In this document: positions 17,609-29,515 of the stretch, one piece after another
Layout of the letters: each line of letters opens with the position of its first letter
Position numbering within the stretch: the stretch's first letter is position 1
Origin: JAENVU01 sp963765075
GTDB taxonomy: Bacteria > Actinomycetota > Acidimicrobiia > IMCC26256 > JAENVU01
Direction: 5' to 3'
DNA length: 64,000 nucleotides
NCBI GenBank assembly: GCA_963765075.1
Contig: CAVXVA010000007.1
Span: forward strand, 1-64,000
Made by a program: the position numbers and the translations under genes
The notes under the pieces: generated by a model
The model's input: the letters and a program-made list of their open reading frames with translations, nothing else
Database searches by the model: none
Told to the model about the DNA's origin: nothing

Positions 17609-18898
17609 GTGACCGTCGTGGTGGACCCGCCTGCCGACGCTGGCTCCGTGCCAAGTGGGACCACCGCGACGCGGCTCGGTGCCCTCGATGGCTTGCGCGC
17701 GATCGCCGCGACGTTGGTCTTCCTGTATCACGGTTCGGTGCTGCTCGGGTCCGGCAGCTTCATGCTGCGGCACTGGAATGTCGTCGGATTATTCGGCTGT
17801 CTCGGAGTGTCGATCTTCTTCGTCCTGAGTGGGTTTCTGTTGTACCGGCCATTCGTGCGGTCCATGGTCGCCGACCGAGAGTTCCCGCCGATCCTGGATT
17901 TCTGGACCCGCCGGCTCTTTCGAATCGTCCCGGCGTACTGGGTCGCGCTCGACGGTCCTTGCGCTACTGGACCGCATCCATATCGAATCAGTGGGCGACG
18001 GTGCGACGTATTTCGGTCTCATGCAGAACTACCGGACCGGCTCCACCGATCGGGGCCTTGATGTCGCCTGGAGCCTCGTGATTGAGGTCAGCTTCTATCT
18101 GGTGATTCCGCTCTTTGCCTGGTTGGTAGGCGTTGGGCGGCCGGTATACCTCCGTGCGGGCCCGCCTGCGGGTAGCGCTCGTCGGCTACGGGATGGTTCG
18201 TGGTCGGCATGGGTCTTCGTCTGTGGGACATCTATTGGCGTCAGGCCACCCCCAGCCGCCAGGGAGCGTGGTTTGGTGCCGATCAGATGATGCGGTGGCT
18301 GCCCGGGTACCTGCATTGGTTTGCCGGGGGAATGGTGCTGGCGGTCGTTGGGGAATGGATCGCCGCTGGGCGGCGATTGCCGGCCATGATCAGCATGGGT
18401 CGTACGTTGGCCGGCGTTTTCGTGGGCGATCGCGGCTGGGTTGTGGTACGCAGGTCGCCATCGACATTCCCCGGAATGTCTTCGATAGGACCCATTTACA
18501 GGCGCTGGTTCTTACCTTCGCCACCCCATGTTCGCAACATTTCTGGTTTGCCGGCGGTACTCGGCGGTGATCGGGGTCTGATCCGGGCGGGCTTGCGCTC
18601 GGCCCCGTTGGCCTGGGTCGGGCTCGTGTCGTACGGCCTGTATCTGTGGCATCGTCCGATCCAGCATTACATCATCGAACACACAAGTGGTATCGGCGCC
18701 AGGACCGGATTGCTCTGGACGCTCGGACGATACGCACTCGCCGGGGCGGCCTCGCTGGTGTTCGCGGCCGCGAGTTGGTATCTCATCGAGCGGCCGATGA
18801 ACGCAGTGTCGCATCGGTTGTGTCGGCGGCGCCGCCGCGGCCAACGGAAACGGGCGCGGCGACCCCGTGATGATGTCACTCCATCTCGCGTCCGGTGA
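17609..18898 (+). pseudogene. acyltransferase 3 (OafA-type), third copy, frameshifted
   Basis: Starts GTG at 17609, 9 nt after the previous stop. Visible: ALDGLRAIAATLVFLYH, LGVSIFFVLSGFLLYRPF, FWTRRLFRIVPAYWVAL, LDVAWSLVIEVSFYLVIPLF, WLPGYLHWFAGGMVL and VSYGLYLWHRPIQHY...WYLIERPM. Frame changes occur near 17955, 18150 and 18195; 18420-18560 also appears scrambled. It ends at 18898 with an Arg-rich tail. Third tandem member of the family; possibly each copy acylates a different position. Confidence 0.65.
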
Positions 18899-19310
18899 GG
18901 GGCGCTGGGCGGTGGCCGTCGCGGGTCATGTGTCGTGGCGCCGCTGCTGGGTTGTCGCTGCGAACATCGTGGCCGATCAGCGGTCTATCGACCCGGATTC
19001 GACAACGCCCTCATGGAGTTTCGAGTGAGCGATAGCTGCCGCTGCTCGCGTGGGTAATCCGTGAACTCGGACGAGCAGGTACTGGGCGCGGGCCGGGTGG
19101 TCTGCCCGCCGGTGGGGATTGGCGTTGTGTATGCCCTGGGGATCGGGCCCCGGTTCTGGGCGCAGTGGGGTCAACTCCATCCTCACCGCAATGGCGGGGA
19201 CGGTGAGTTATTTCGTCGTCGAGCGCCCATTCATGAGGTGGTCGACGACGGGGCTGCGTCGGGATCGAAGTGCTCAACGAACACCGCAGTCGGAAGTCCG
19301 AGTGCGATGA
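18899..19310 (+). pseudogene. eroded remnant of a fourth acyltransferase 3 gene
   Basis: Fragments of the same family remain. Near 19035-19075 the bases read LPLLAWVIRELG in one frame; near 19110-19150, VGIGVVYALGIGPRFWAQW, very close to the second copy (16855-16915). Near 19190-19260, AMAGTVSYFVVERPFMRW corresponds to its last membrane span. The N-terminal half and the stretch between these blocks are missing, so this is a true deletion remnant and not only a frameshift. The 111 bases from 18899 to about 19010 show nothing recognisable. The 3' tail overlaps, antisense, the end of the gene on the other strand. Confidence 0.65.
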
Positions 19311-21067
19311 ATCCTTGGAGCGCGCGTTGGCCGGTCACTGAGACGCGCGCGTCGCTGGACAACGTAAACGCGGAGTCCTCGACCAAGCGGTCGGGATGTT
19401 TGAACCCCGCTTCCTCGAGCGCTTGGACTGCTTGCGCGCGCAGGTCGCGCGACAGCACGCGTTGGAGTGGGGACCTCGGGTCGTAATACGCAACCCGGGT
19501 CGCGGAAGGGCGGGCTTCCCAAAACACGATGGCGCGTCCCGTGGCAATGTGGACCACGCCGCCGATCCCGCCGGGATGGAGCACGCGGTGATCGCGGACG
19601 GCGACCCGGAGTTGCCTGACTGTGCCGACCGCCAGGCCGGCGCGTTCCAACTCGTTCATCAATCCGTAGCCCAGGCTCCCCAAGGAGATGGGGTCGTACC
19701 AGGTCACGAGGAACGGTGGCTGGAACCGTGGGTCGTTCGCACGGCGGGTCTTGATCGCGGTCACGGTCTTCGGGACCAGCTGGGCGAGCAATGCCGACTC
19801 CCGACCGGCGGGATGCGCGGTGTCGGCGGCCTGGGCGCTGAACCCCCAGCCCGCGCCGACGAAAATACCGGCGAGTGCAGCCGCCGCGATTCGGCGAGGG
19901 GCTCCTCCCCAGTTCCGGACCAACGGCCGGGCCACCGACGCGACCGAAACGACGAGCGCGACCACCATGAGCGCCCCGATGGTCCAGCCCCACAGCATCA
20001 GGTAGAAGAAGGGCGGGCCGAAGATGCGGCTGATCGAGAGCACCCCGCTCACGCTCAGGGTCGCGACCAGCAGATTCAGGGTCGCGACGCCGCGTTCGCG
20101 TTTCGCGCGCCGCGATGAGCGCGAAGGCGAGCCAGGCGCACACCAATACGGCTCCGGGAACGACGGAGCCGGTCATGCCATCGCGTTGGGCAACGAAGCT
20201 CGAGAGGTCGAGGTGGCGGAGGAAGAGTTCCAGCGCTCGTCCGAGTCCGAGGATGGCTTCGGGTGGACTGGAAAAGTGATTCCAGATCGTGGTGAGGTTG
20301 CCGGGGCGGTGAAGGAGTTCGTCGGCCATGGGCGGCACCCAGAGAGCGAGGCCGAGCGCCACGGATCCGAGGAGCCATGCCCGCGTTCGGTTCCAGGCCT
20401 CGGAGCCACGATCTCGCCACCGCTGGTAGACCAGGGTCCCGATCATGAGCGTGCCGGCCGCGGCGACGATCACGGCGTAAGAGATGTGCGTCTCGACGCA
20501 GAACGTGCCGGCGATCACGGCGACTGGCAGCCCGATGACATCCCGGTCGAGTACGGACCAGACCGCCATGGCGAACGCGAAGAACCACAAGGTTGGCAGG
20601 TACGGGTTCCAGGGCTGGACGAGCAACTGGGGGCCGAGCACGTACATCAGGCCGGCCAGTGCCGCGGCCACGAGCCCGACCATCCACACGCCACCCCGAC
20701 GCGCCGCGAAGACCAGCGCGGTCGCGAGCGCGCCGAGGTCGAGTGCGACCGTCGAGACCTCCATTGCGAACGCTGTGCTCCCGAAGAGTCGGTACGCCGG
20801 CCACAGCAGATAGAAGCTGATCGGTCCGGGATGACTCCCCGGAGTCTTGATCGGGCCGATCCGACCGATCAGACCGACCAGCGGCGAGTGGCCATTCGAG
20901 ATGTCACGGATCCGCATCTCAGTCAACGCGAGATCGAGGACGGGGAACCAACGAAGTTGGGACAGGTGGACGAGGGCGACGCCGAACATCAGCGTGAATC
21001 CGGCCATGGCTGCGAGGACCGGGCCGCGCGCCCGGCGGACGGGCGCCAGGGTCGTGGTGCGGCTCAT
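19231..21067 (-). CDS. polytopic membrane protein, GT-C glycosyltransferase-like, frameshifted
   Basis: About 610 residues starting at the ATG at 21067 (MSRTTTLAPVRRARG). A first membrane span is followed by an extracytoplasmic loop with DLALTEMRIRDISNG, where acidic residues after the first helix are typical of GT-C transferases. About ten further spans follow, then a soluble C-terminal domain (about residues 420-610). One frame change lies near 20050-20110. The start forms an ATGA overlap with the acyltransferase/SGNH gene transcribed ahead of it. It probably transfers a lipid-linked sugar at the outer face of the membrane. The C-terminus runs into the acyltransferase remnant, so its true end is uncertain. 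Confidence 0.6.
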
Positions 21068-23003
21068 GGCATCGTCGTCAGGGCCGCGCGCACGCTGGGG
21101 CGCGACGCGAGGGGTGCGAGCAGCGGCTGGAGCTGCGGTGTGAGCCATCGCCACGCGGCCCGGCCTCCTGAGGCTGAAAAGTGCACGCCGTCGACGAATG
21201 CAGACTTCGGTTGCCGGCATGCCCACGAGTGGAGGTCGATGAGATGGGTCTGCGGGTTCCGGTTCGCGAATTTTCGGAGGACCGAATTGATCCACTGGAC
21301 TCGGCGGGGATCGTCGAGGCCGGGAATCCGGGCCAGGAGTACATCGTTCGGATGGAGGCACGGGACGGTGAGGAACACCAACGGAATATGGGCGTTGGTC
21401 GCGATCCGGTGCGCTCGTGCGAGCGCCCGTGTGGTCTCGGCTTCGAGTGCGCTCGAGTACATCGGCAGGACCGTGCCGTGGACTCTTCTCGGCCAGACAT
21501 CCCACGTGCCCGTGAGCATCACCAGCGCACGGGGTTTGAAGATCGGGACCGCACGTTCCAGCGTTGGTACCCACTGTTGGCAGAGTTTGGGTCGAGGTCT
21601 GAAGCGGGGTCCGATGGCGGTGCCGTCGGTGATCCCGCACCCGATCATGGACGCGCCGGAGACGACGAAGGGAACACCGGGCGTTACCGGAGCGGTCTCG
21701 GCGAGCGTGAACCCGATCGAGTCGCCACCGAGCACCAGGCGCGGGGTGTTCGGCCCTGCGAGTTGGCTGAGCCTCAGCTCTTGGAGTCGGAACTCCGTGT
21801 CGGTGGGAGCCGCGATCCTGGACGAGGTCACGCGCGCGGACCCGGCCGAGGTCGACGTCGGGGTGGAGACGACCAGGCTGACCGCGAGGCCGGCGGCGAG
21901 TGCCGGCGTCGCGATCTGCCAGACGCGTGGCGCCCCCCAGCCCTTCCGAATCGGTTGTTCGACGAGGTAATACGACGCAAGCGCCAGCACCAGCGTGATG
22001 GCGCACTGCAGGGCGAACAATGGCCAACCCCGGATACCGGCGCGCTCGGAGTTCACGTAGACGTCGACCGGCCAGTGCCACAGGTACACGCCGTAGCTGA
22101 TGAGTCCGAGTCCGCGGAAGGGTGCCCAGGAAAGCATCGAGTTGAGGGAGTGGCCCGGGACGAGGACCGTCGTCGCGATGACCGCCGCCGCGCTCAGTGC
22201 GCACGCGAGGAATCCGATCCGATACAGCAGGGGGTCGTCGCCCGCGAGTTGGGTCCAGGCGACGACCAGGAGCCCCGCGCCGAGCCACCCGCCAGCGGCG
22301 AGCAGCATTCGTTGACGGGCACCGAGCTCGCCGGGGAACGCGACGATGGCCGCCGCAAGCGCCGCGCCGATGAGGATTGAGCTCGCCCTCGTGTCGGTGC
22401 CGTAATACGCACGCGCAGAGTTAGACGTGTCGTAGAGCACCTGGAGCGCGAGACTAGGAGAGCGCGGCGCCGACCACCGAGAGGGCCAGGACGGTGCGTG
22501 CGAGCGACGTGCGTCGAATCGCGGCGATGCCCACGACGACGAGCGGCCAGACGAGATAAAACTGTTCCTCGATCGCGAGACTCCACGTGTGTTCGAGCGG
22601 GCTCGGGGATCGGAACAGTGCCCAGTAGTCGTTGCCGGTGAAGATCGCGCGCCAGTTGGCGACGTAGCAGGATCGTTGCCCACGCATCGCCACGGAGGCC
22701 TGCCGACCGCGGTCGTGGGGACGAGTGCGGCGACGAGCGCGACGCCGAGCAGCATGAGCCGCCAGCGCCGGGAGCAATCGGCGGGCTCTCCGGGACCAGA
22801 AACTGCCCAGCCGAATCCGTCCACTGGCCGCGTGTTCACGAAGGAGCAGGCTTGTGATCAGGAAACCCGAAAGGACGAAGAACAAGTCCACGCCGAGATA
22901 GCCGCCGCGTGAGGTGCTGGCCATGGAACAGCACCACCGCCAGCACCGCCAGGCCGCGTAGGCCGTCGAGAGCTCGGATGTGAGCGAGACGGGTTTCAGG
23001 CAC
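21064..23003 (-). pseudogene. acyltransferase 3 with C-terminal SGNH domain, frameshifted
   Basis: OafA-type O-acetyltransferase of about 640 residues. The N-terminus (from about 23003, GTG) reads HIRALDGLRGLAVLAVVLFHG, then GYLGVDLFFVLSGFLITSLLL, HTWSLAIEEQFYLVWPLVV, and GLISYGVYLWHWPVDVYV. After the last span comes a periplasmic SGNH-like domain: LVLGGDSIGFTLAE (Ser block), GCGITDG, and VDGVHFSASGGRAAWRW (catalytic His block D-x-x-H). At least four frame changes lie between 22440 and 22960; the region 21064-22440 is intact. SGNH-fused members acetylate sugars of cell-surface glycans. The start is approximate because the N-terminal frame is open further upstream. Confidence 0.65.
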
Positions 23004-23167
23004 TTCCCATGATGGCAGGTCGATTGAGGGTCTTGGTCCGCGCGACGGCGGGCCGGGCGGCCTCGGCTCGCGCCCGGCGGTCGCATTTCCGGCAAGTATC
23101 ATTCCCGACCGCACATCCAGGACGCCCACGGCGTCGCCGGCTGGGAGTAGAGGGGTTCCGTCGGCCA

Positions 23168-26100
23168 ATGACGACGTCTGGTTTCTCGGCTGGTCACTCA
23201 GCCGATGGCGTGGGAGCGAGCGAGGGATCTCGCGGCTGGTTCCGTGGCGCTCGGGGGCGGGCTGCGGCCGGGTACCTCGGCTTTGCCCTGCTGATCTACG
23301 GCCCGCTGATGCTGATGCATCCGGGCCGAGTGGCGGCCGACACGAAGAGCTACCTCTACCTCGATCCGGGCCGGGTGCTCGATCGGGTCGGCACCCTGTG
23401 GGATCCCAACATCGGTCTCGGCACGGTCAGCCACCAGTCGATCGGGTATTTGTTCCCGCTCGGCCCGTTCTACTGGGTGATGGAACACGTCCTCGGTGCC
23501 CCCGACTGGGTCGCCCAGCGGATCTGGCTCGGGACGTTGCTCTTCGGCGCGGGGCTCGGCATGCGTTACCTCCTGCGGACCTTTGACGTGCGCGGCCCGG
23601 GGGTGCCGGTCGCGGTCCTCGCGTTCGCGCTGAGTCCGTACGCACTCGAGTTCTCGTCCCGGCTCAGTGTGTTGCTCGGGCCCTGGGCCGCGCTGCCCTG
23701 GCTCCTTGCGTTCATGATCCGCGCCTTGCGGGTTGGTGGTTGGAAATATCCGGCGCTGTTCGCATTGACCGTGCAGTTGGTCGGCGGGGTGAATGCCACG
23801 GCACTCCTGTACGCGCTGATCGGCCCGGCCATCTGGTTCCCGTATGCCATCTGGGTTCGACGTGACGCGACCCTGCGCCGGGCGTGGACGGTCGCGTGGC
23901 ACACCTCGGTGCTGGTGTTGGTCACCTCGTTGTGGTGGATGAGTGGACTCTTCATCGAGGGCCGGTACGGGCTCGGCATCCTGCGGTTCACCGAATCGGT
24001 GGAGGTCGTCTCAGCAACCTCCACGGCCACCGAGATTCTTCGCGGCCTCGGGTACTGGTTCTTCTACGGTGGCGACCGGGCGGGGCCGTGGAACGACGCC
24101 ATGCTCGACTTCAGCCGTCGCGAAGCGCTGATCCTGATCAGTTTCCTGATCCCGGCGCTCTCGTTGCTGAGCGCGGCCGTGATCAAGTGGCGGGACCGGG
24201 CGTACTTCGTGCTGATCACGCTCATCGGAATGGTGATCGCGGTCGCCGCGTCGCCCTACGACAGCCCGACGGCCTTGGGCTCCTTGTTCAAGGCGTTCGC
24301 GACGAGTTCGACCGCCGGCTTCGCGCTGCGGAGCACCACGCGCGCAGTCCCGCTCATCTCCGTCGGGCTCACGGTGCTCCTCGGCGTCGGCATCTCCGCC
24401 GCGTGGACGGTCCTGAATCGTCGGGGTCGCGGTTGGGTCGGGCTCGGTGCCGCGACGATCGTCGGAGTGCTGTGTGTCGCGAACGCCCCCGGCCTCTGGA
24501 ACGGCCGCTACTACAGCAAGTACCTCGAGCGCGACGAGGCCGTGCCCAAGTATTGGACGGATGCACTGGCGGCGCTGGACGCGCGCGGGAACGCGACTCG
24601 CGTCTTGGCCGTGCCCGGTGCGGACTTCGCGGCCTATCGGTGGGGCGACACCATCGACCCGATCGAGCCGGGGCTGATGGACCGGCCCTACGTTGCTCGC
24701 GAGCTGGTCCCGTGGGGGAGCGAGGCCTCGACCAACTTGTTGATCGCCGTCGATCGACGTTTGCAGGACCGGTTGCTGGAACCGAACACGATCGCACCGA
24801 TTGCGCGCTTGATGGGCGTCGGTGATGTTGTGCTGCGCAACGACTTGGTCACCGACCAGTTCAACCTGGTCTCGGCACGCGGGCTCTGGACCGATCTCAC
24901 CCGATGGGGATACCCGGCCGGGCTCGGCGCACCCACGACCTACGGGACGACGATCCCCGGGCGGCTCCTCGCCCAGGACCTCGGCGATCCCACCGAACCG
25001 CCCGTGTCCGATCCGGCTCCCGTCGTCGTGTTCCCGGTGAACGAGCCGGTGCCGATCGTCCGGGCTCGGTCGGGATCGAATCCGCTCATCATCGACGGTG
25101 ACGGTGAAGGACTCGTCGATGCCGCGGCCGCCGGGATCCTCGACGGCAGCCAACTCGTACTCCAGTCGCCGAGCTTCGAGAAGACACCGAAGAAGTTGCG
25201 GGCGGTGACGACTCCGGGTGCGGTCCTGGTCGTCACCGACTCCAATCGTCGGCGCGGCATGCGTTGGGCCGGGATGCGGGACAACTACGGCTACACCGAA
25301 CAAGCGGGCGAGAAGCCTCTGAAGACGGACCTGTTGGACCAGCGGCTCGAGGTGTTCCCGGATTCGACCGATCGCTCGAAGACGGTCGTCGAACTCACCG
25401 GGGTTCGGTCGGTGCGGGCCACCACCTACGGAACGCCGGCGTTCGGGTTCGCCCCCGAGGGCCGACCGACCCAGGCGATCGACGGTGATCCGAAAACGGC
25501 ATGGGAGGTCGCGGCCGGATTGCCGACCGTGGGCCGCGAACGCATCGAGGTGCAACTCGAGCGCCCGATCACGACCGACCATATGTCGCTGCTCCAGGCG
25601 AACAAGGGCCCGCGGGGCCGCTGGATCACCAAGGTCGGCGTTCGTTTCGATGACGGTCCGATCGATCCACCGCGATCTGTCGTTGACCTCCCGATCGGGG
25701 CGGGGCGAAGACCTGAGCTTCCCGAAGCGAACGTTCTCGAAGATTGCGATCACGATCGACGACACCATTGCGAACCAGGTCGGCAAGGTCGCGAGTGAGC
25801 GAGGGCGGCGACGGGTGACCGGGGTCGGGTTCGCGGAGATCGGCCTGCGCGACGACGGCGCGACCGAGCCGGTGCGAGCGGTCGAAATCGAGCGGATGCC
25901 GACCGACCTCCTGCACACACTCGGTGCCGAATCGGCGACTCACCCGCTGGCGTTCATCATGACGCCGACGTTCGCCGACTTCCGACGTCGACTGGTGGTC
26001 CCGACCGACCGGTCGTTCGCCCTCGAGGGTGACGCTCGCCTCAACGTCAACGCCCGAGATTCGGCGATCGACGCGGCGCTGGGAATCCCCGGTGCCGATG

Positions 26101-27693
26101 CGGGGGGTATCACGGTCACGTCGACGGAGCGGTACGGAAGCGCGGCGGCGCGCGGCTCCCAAGCGTTCGACGGGGACACGTCGACCACGTGGACCTCGCG
26201 CGGCTCGCGATCTGGTTGGTGAGGCGCTCACGGTGCGGGTGCCCCAACCCATCACCGTCGACGCGTTCGATCTCAAACTTCGTGACGACGGGCGGCACTC
26301 ACTTCCGACTCGACTGCGGATCACCACACCCGCGGGTGAGGAGCAGATCGTCGAGCTTCCGCTCGGGACCACGGCCGACGGCGTGCGGTCGGTCCCGATC
26401 TCGTTCCCGGCGTTGACGAGCAACCAGTTTCGGGTCGCGCTCGACGCAGTCCAACCGCTCCAGGTGCGAGGCTCGAATGGTGCGCCGATCACGCTCCCGG
26501 TCGGGATTGCCGAGGTAGGAATCGCGGGGGTTCGCCGCCCGGTCATGCCCGAACTGATGCCCGAGACCTGTGTGGAGAATCAGCTGTTGATCGACGGCCG
26601 CTCGGTCGGGGTCCGCGTGAGTGGGCGGACGGCTGACGCCGTGAAAGGTCGGGCCCTCCCGCTGCGACCGTGTGATTCGGCCAACTCGATAGCGCTGGCG
26701 TCGGGGTCTCATCTGGTTCGCGGGCGCACCAAGCGCGGCGACGGCCTCTCGTTCGGGCGGATGTCGTTGACGTCCGCCGCCGATGGGCAGGCCGCGCCGG
26801 TCGCGTCGTTCGCGACCCCGACGACGCCGGTGGTGCCGGCGCCCAAGCTCACGATCCTCGACGAAGGCCGGACGTCGCTCCGCCTGCGGGCCGGCGCCTC
26901 GGCCGATCCCTATTGGTTGGTGTTGGGTCAGAGCGTCAACCCCGGCTGGCACGCCACCGTCGACGGGCGCGACCTCGGTGCCCCGCAACTCGTCGACGGG
27001 TTCGCGAACGGCTGGCGGATCCCGCCGAGTGCCGGTCCGGTGACGATCACCCTGGACTGGCAACCCCAGCGGTTCGTCGCCACCTCCTTGGTGATGTCGG
27101 GGCTCGGCGTGCTGGCGTGTCTCGGGATCGTGATCGGTGCCGCGTTGCGCCGCCGCCGCCGGACCGATGCCGGTGCCGACATCGGTGCGAGTGCCGGTGC
27201 CGGTTCGGACACTGGTCAGCTCGAGGCGGATCGCGCCGTGGTCGGTGCCGATCTGGCCGGCATCCAGCCGAGGATCGTCAACGTCTTTCGGTTGGGTGGT
27301 GTCGCGCCTGCTTGGCCCGTCACCGTCATGGTCACGCTGGGAGCTGTGGCGATGACGGCGTTGATGGTACGGCCCGCCTTGGGTGCAATCGTGGGGGTCT
27401 TGGTGCTCGGCGCGCTGCGCTGGCCGCGGTTACGCGGCGCGCTGCGGCTGGCGCCGGGGGTGTTGGCGGTCGCGATCGGGCTGTACGTGGCGTCGGGTCA
27501 GCTCCGCCACAACTACCCGCCCCAGTTCCGCTGGCCGAATGCCTTCGAAGCTGTGCGCAATGTCAGCTGGCTCGTGGTGCTCCTGTTCGCGGCGGAGGTG
27601 GTGGTCGGCCGGGTCGTCCGGTCGGCTCCGCCGGTGCTCACGGCGGCCGAGCCGGCGAACGAGTCCGACGGCGAGAGTCGCTCGAGTGGGTGA
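23168..27693 (+). CDS. AftD-like alpha-(1->3)-arabinofuranosyltransferase, two frameshifts
   Basis: About 1,500 residues from the ATG at 23168. The N-terminal half is a GT-C membrane domain: the first loop has MHPGRVAADTKSYLYLDPG with the family Asp residues, then about ten spans. The C-terminal half has long extracytoplasmic domains, two of F5/8-type carbohydrate-binding character (GRPTQAIDGDPKTAWEV and GSQAFDGDTSTTWTS), and ends with further membrane spans. This layout and length match DUF3367/AftD of mycobacteria, which adds alpha-1,3-arabinofuranose from decaprenyl-phosphoarabinose. Frame changes occur near 25700 and 26200. An in-frame ATG at 23009-23012 would add about 53 Arg-rich residues and is less likely. 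It overlaps the next gene by 8 nt. The donor sugar in this organism is unproven. Confidence 0.78.
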
Positions 27694-29410
27694 TCACCGA
27701 ACCCCGCCGCCCGGTGGCGAGATCGAACGCGGGTCGCGATCGTCATCGTGGCTGCCCGGGATCGCATTGGTCTTCGTCGGCCTCGTCGTGCCGATCGCGA
27801 TCGCGGCGAACGCCGGCGCGCTCGGGGTGCCTCGGAGTGACGACTGGTCGTACCTGGTCACGCTGTTCCGTTGGTCCGACTCGGGGCAGCTGAACTTCAA
27901 CCACTGGGTCTCGATGACCCTTATCGGCCAGCTGGTCCTGGCGAGACCGATCGTCGCGATCTTCGGCGACTCGATCCACGCGGTGCAGGTCTTCTCCGCG
28001 TTGCTCGGGCTCGGCGGCCTCGGCTCGTTGGTGTGGCTCGGCCGCGAAGTCCTGCCTCGCCGGCGCGGTGCGTGGCTGGTCGCGTTCACGATCTCGGCCG
28101 GTCCGCTCTGGGCTCCGTTGGCGGTGACCTACATGTCCGACGTCCCGGCGTTCGCGTTCGAGATGGCCGGGCTTGCCGCGGGTGCAGTCGCCCTCCGTAC
28201 CCGAGCGTTCGGGTGGCTGGTCACGAGTACCGCGTTGGGATTCGTCGGGTTCTCCATCCGCCAGTACGGCGCGATCCCGATGGTGGCGATCCTTGCGGTC
28301 GCCTTGTGGGACGCGGTGTCGCGTTCGGACCGTACGGCACTCCGACGGATTCTCGGCCTCGGCGTCGTGGCGGGGGTCGCGTGTGGGGGGCTGCTGGCGT
28401 GGTGGTCGACGATCCCGGATCCGTTGCCGGTCGCACCCTCGACGCCCACACTGGGCACGGCCATTGCGATGGGCGTCAACCTCGCCGGATTCCTGCGCTT
28501 GTCCGGATTGCTGCTGCTCCCGGTGATCGTGTGGGTCGGTCCGATTCGGGTGGTCCGGCGTTCATGGGCGGCGAGTCGCGAGGTCACGATTCTGCTGGGC
28601 GGAGCGGCCGCGGCCGTGCTGGTCGCCTCGTTGGCCCGGAGATCGGCGGTGCCGTTCGTCGGCAACTACGTGAGCCGGTTCGGGGTCCTGGCCAACGACG
28701 TGGTCACGGGAGTGCGGCCGGATGTGGTGCCGGCCTGGCTGTTCGAAGTGATGGTGGCGGTCGGCACGCTCGGTGGGGTCGTGCTCGTCCTCGCGGTGGT
28801 GCCGACCCTCGTCGAGGTGCCGGGCCGGTTGCGGGCACGGGACTTCGGCCTACGGCGCCCGATGACCGCGGTGATGACCATCTCGGTCCTCGGCTTCGCG
28901 GCGGCCTACGGGTTTGCCGTGCTGACCGACCTCCCGATCTTCGATCGGTACGCGTTGCCGGTCCTCCCGCTGATCGCGTTGCTGCTCATCGGCTCGGTCC
29001 ACGCCGAAGGGGGCGCGACCATTCCCGCGCCGACCGGCCGCCGGGTGGGGGCGATGGCGGCGCTGGTGATCCTGGCGATCGTGGGCCTCGGGTTCGCGAC
29101 TGATTCCGCGTCGTTCGACGCGACCCGCTGGGAGGTCGCGGAGCGAGCCGCGGCGAAGGGGTTCGGGCCGCTGCACGTGTACGGCGGTTTCGAGTGGGTC
29201 GCGTTCCATCGGAAGGTCGGCCCATTGCAGGGTGACACCGCGGCGGAGCGGCAGCGACTCCGCGAGCTTCACTTCCGCCGCCTGTGCGTGTCGGTGATCG
29301 TCAATCCCACTGCCCGGATGCAGAGGAAGGTGATTGCCTCCGGGACGATGCACGCGCTGCTCCATGGCCCGGTGCGAGTCGTGGCGGTACGGAACGATCG
29401 TCGCTGCTGA
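27686..29410 (+). CDS. polytopic membrane protein, GT39-like glycosyltransferase
   Basis: 574 residues, intact. After a short cytoplasmic tail and one span, a loop with SDDWSYLVTLFRWSDSG carries the paired Asp residues that mark GT-C transferases of the dolichyl-phosphate-mannose mannosyltransferase type. About eleven more spans follow, then a short soluble tail with two Cys. The GTG start at 27686 overlaps the stop of the AftD-like gene, so the two are co-translated. Likely transfers a sugar from a polyprenyl-phosphate donor onto the same polymer. Confidence 0.7.
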   Translation: MGDHRTPPPGGEIERGSRSSSWLPGIALVFVGLVVPIAIAANAGALGVPRSDDWSYLVTLFRWSDSGQLNFNHWVSMTLIGQLVLARPIVAIFGDSIHAVQVFSALLGLGGLGSLVWLGREVLPRRRGAWLVAFTISAGPLWAPLAVTYMSDVPAFAFEMAGLAAGAVALRTRAFGWLVTSTALGFVGFSIRQYGAIPMVAILAVALWDAVSRSDRTALRRILGLGVVAGVACGGLLAWWSTIPDPLPVAPSTPTLGTAIAMGVNLAGFLRLSGLLLLPVIVWVGPIRVVRRSWAASREVTILLGGAAAAVLVASLARRSAVPFVGNYVSRFGVLANDVVTGVRPDVVPAWLFEVMVAVGTLGGVVLVLAVVPTLVEVPGRLRARDFGLRRPMTAVMTISVLGFAAAYGFAVLTDLPIFDRYALPVLPLIALLLIGSVHAEGGATIPAPTGRRVGAMAALVILAIVGLGFATDSASFDATRWEVAERAAAKGFGPLHVYGGFEWVAFHRKVGPLQGDTAAERQRLRELHFRRLCVSVIVNPTARMQRKVIASGTMHALLHGPVRVVAVRNDRRC

Positions 29411-29515
29411 AACGAGGTGTGTCACACCCTCGTGCGATGGTGGGCCCGCGTCCCCCGGGGCTTCCCCCTCTGATCAACGTGGCCGGCCGTCGGTCACTGA
29501 CGAAGGAGTGGTTCG

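Noticed and set aside
21181..22380. Long plus-strand frame opposite the acyltransferase/SGNH gene
   Set aside because: Charged low-complexity translation antisense to clear SGNH motifs; a shadow frame.
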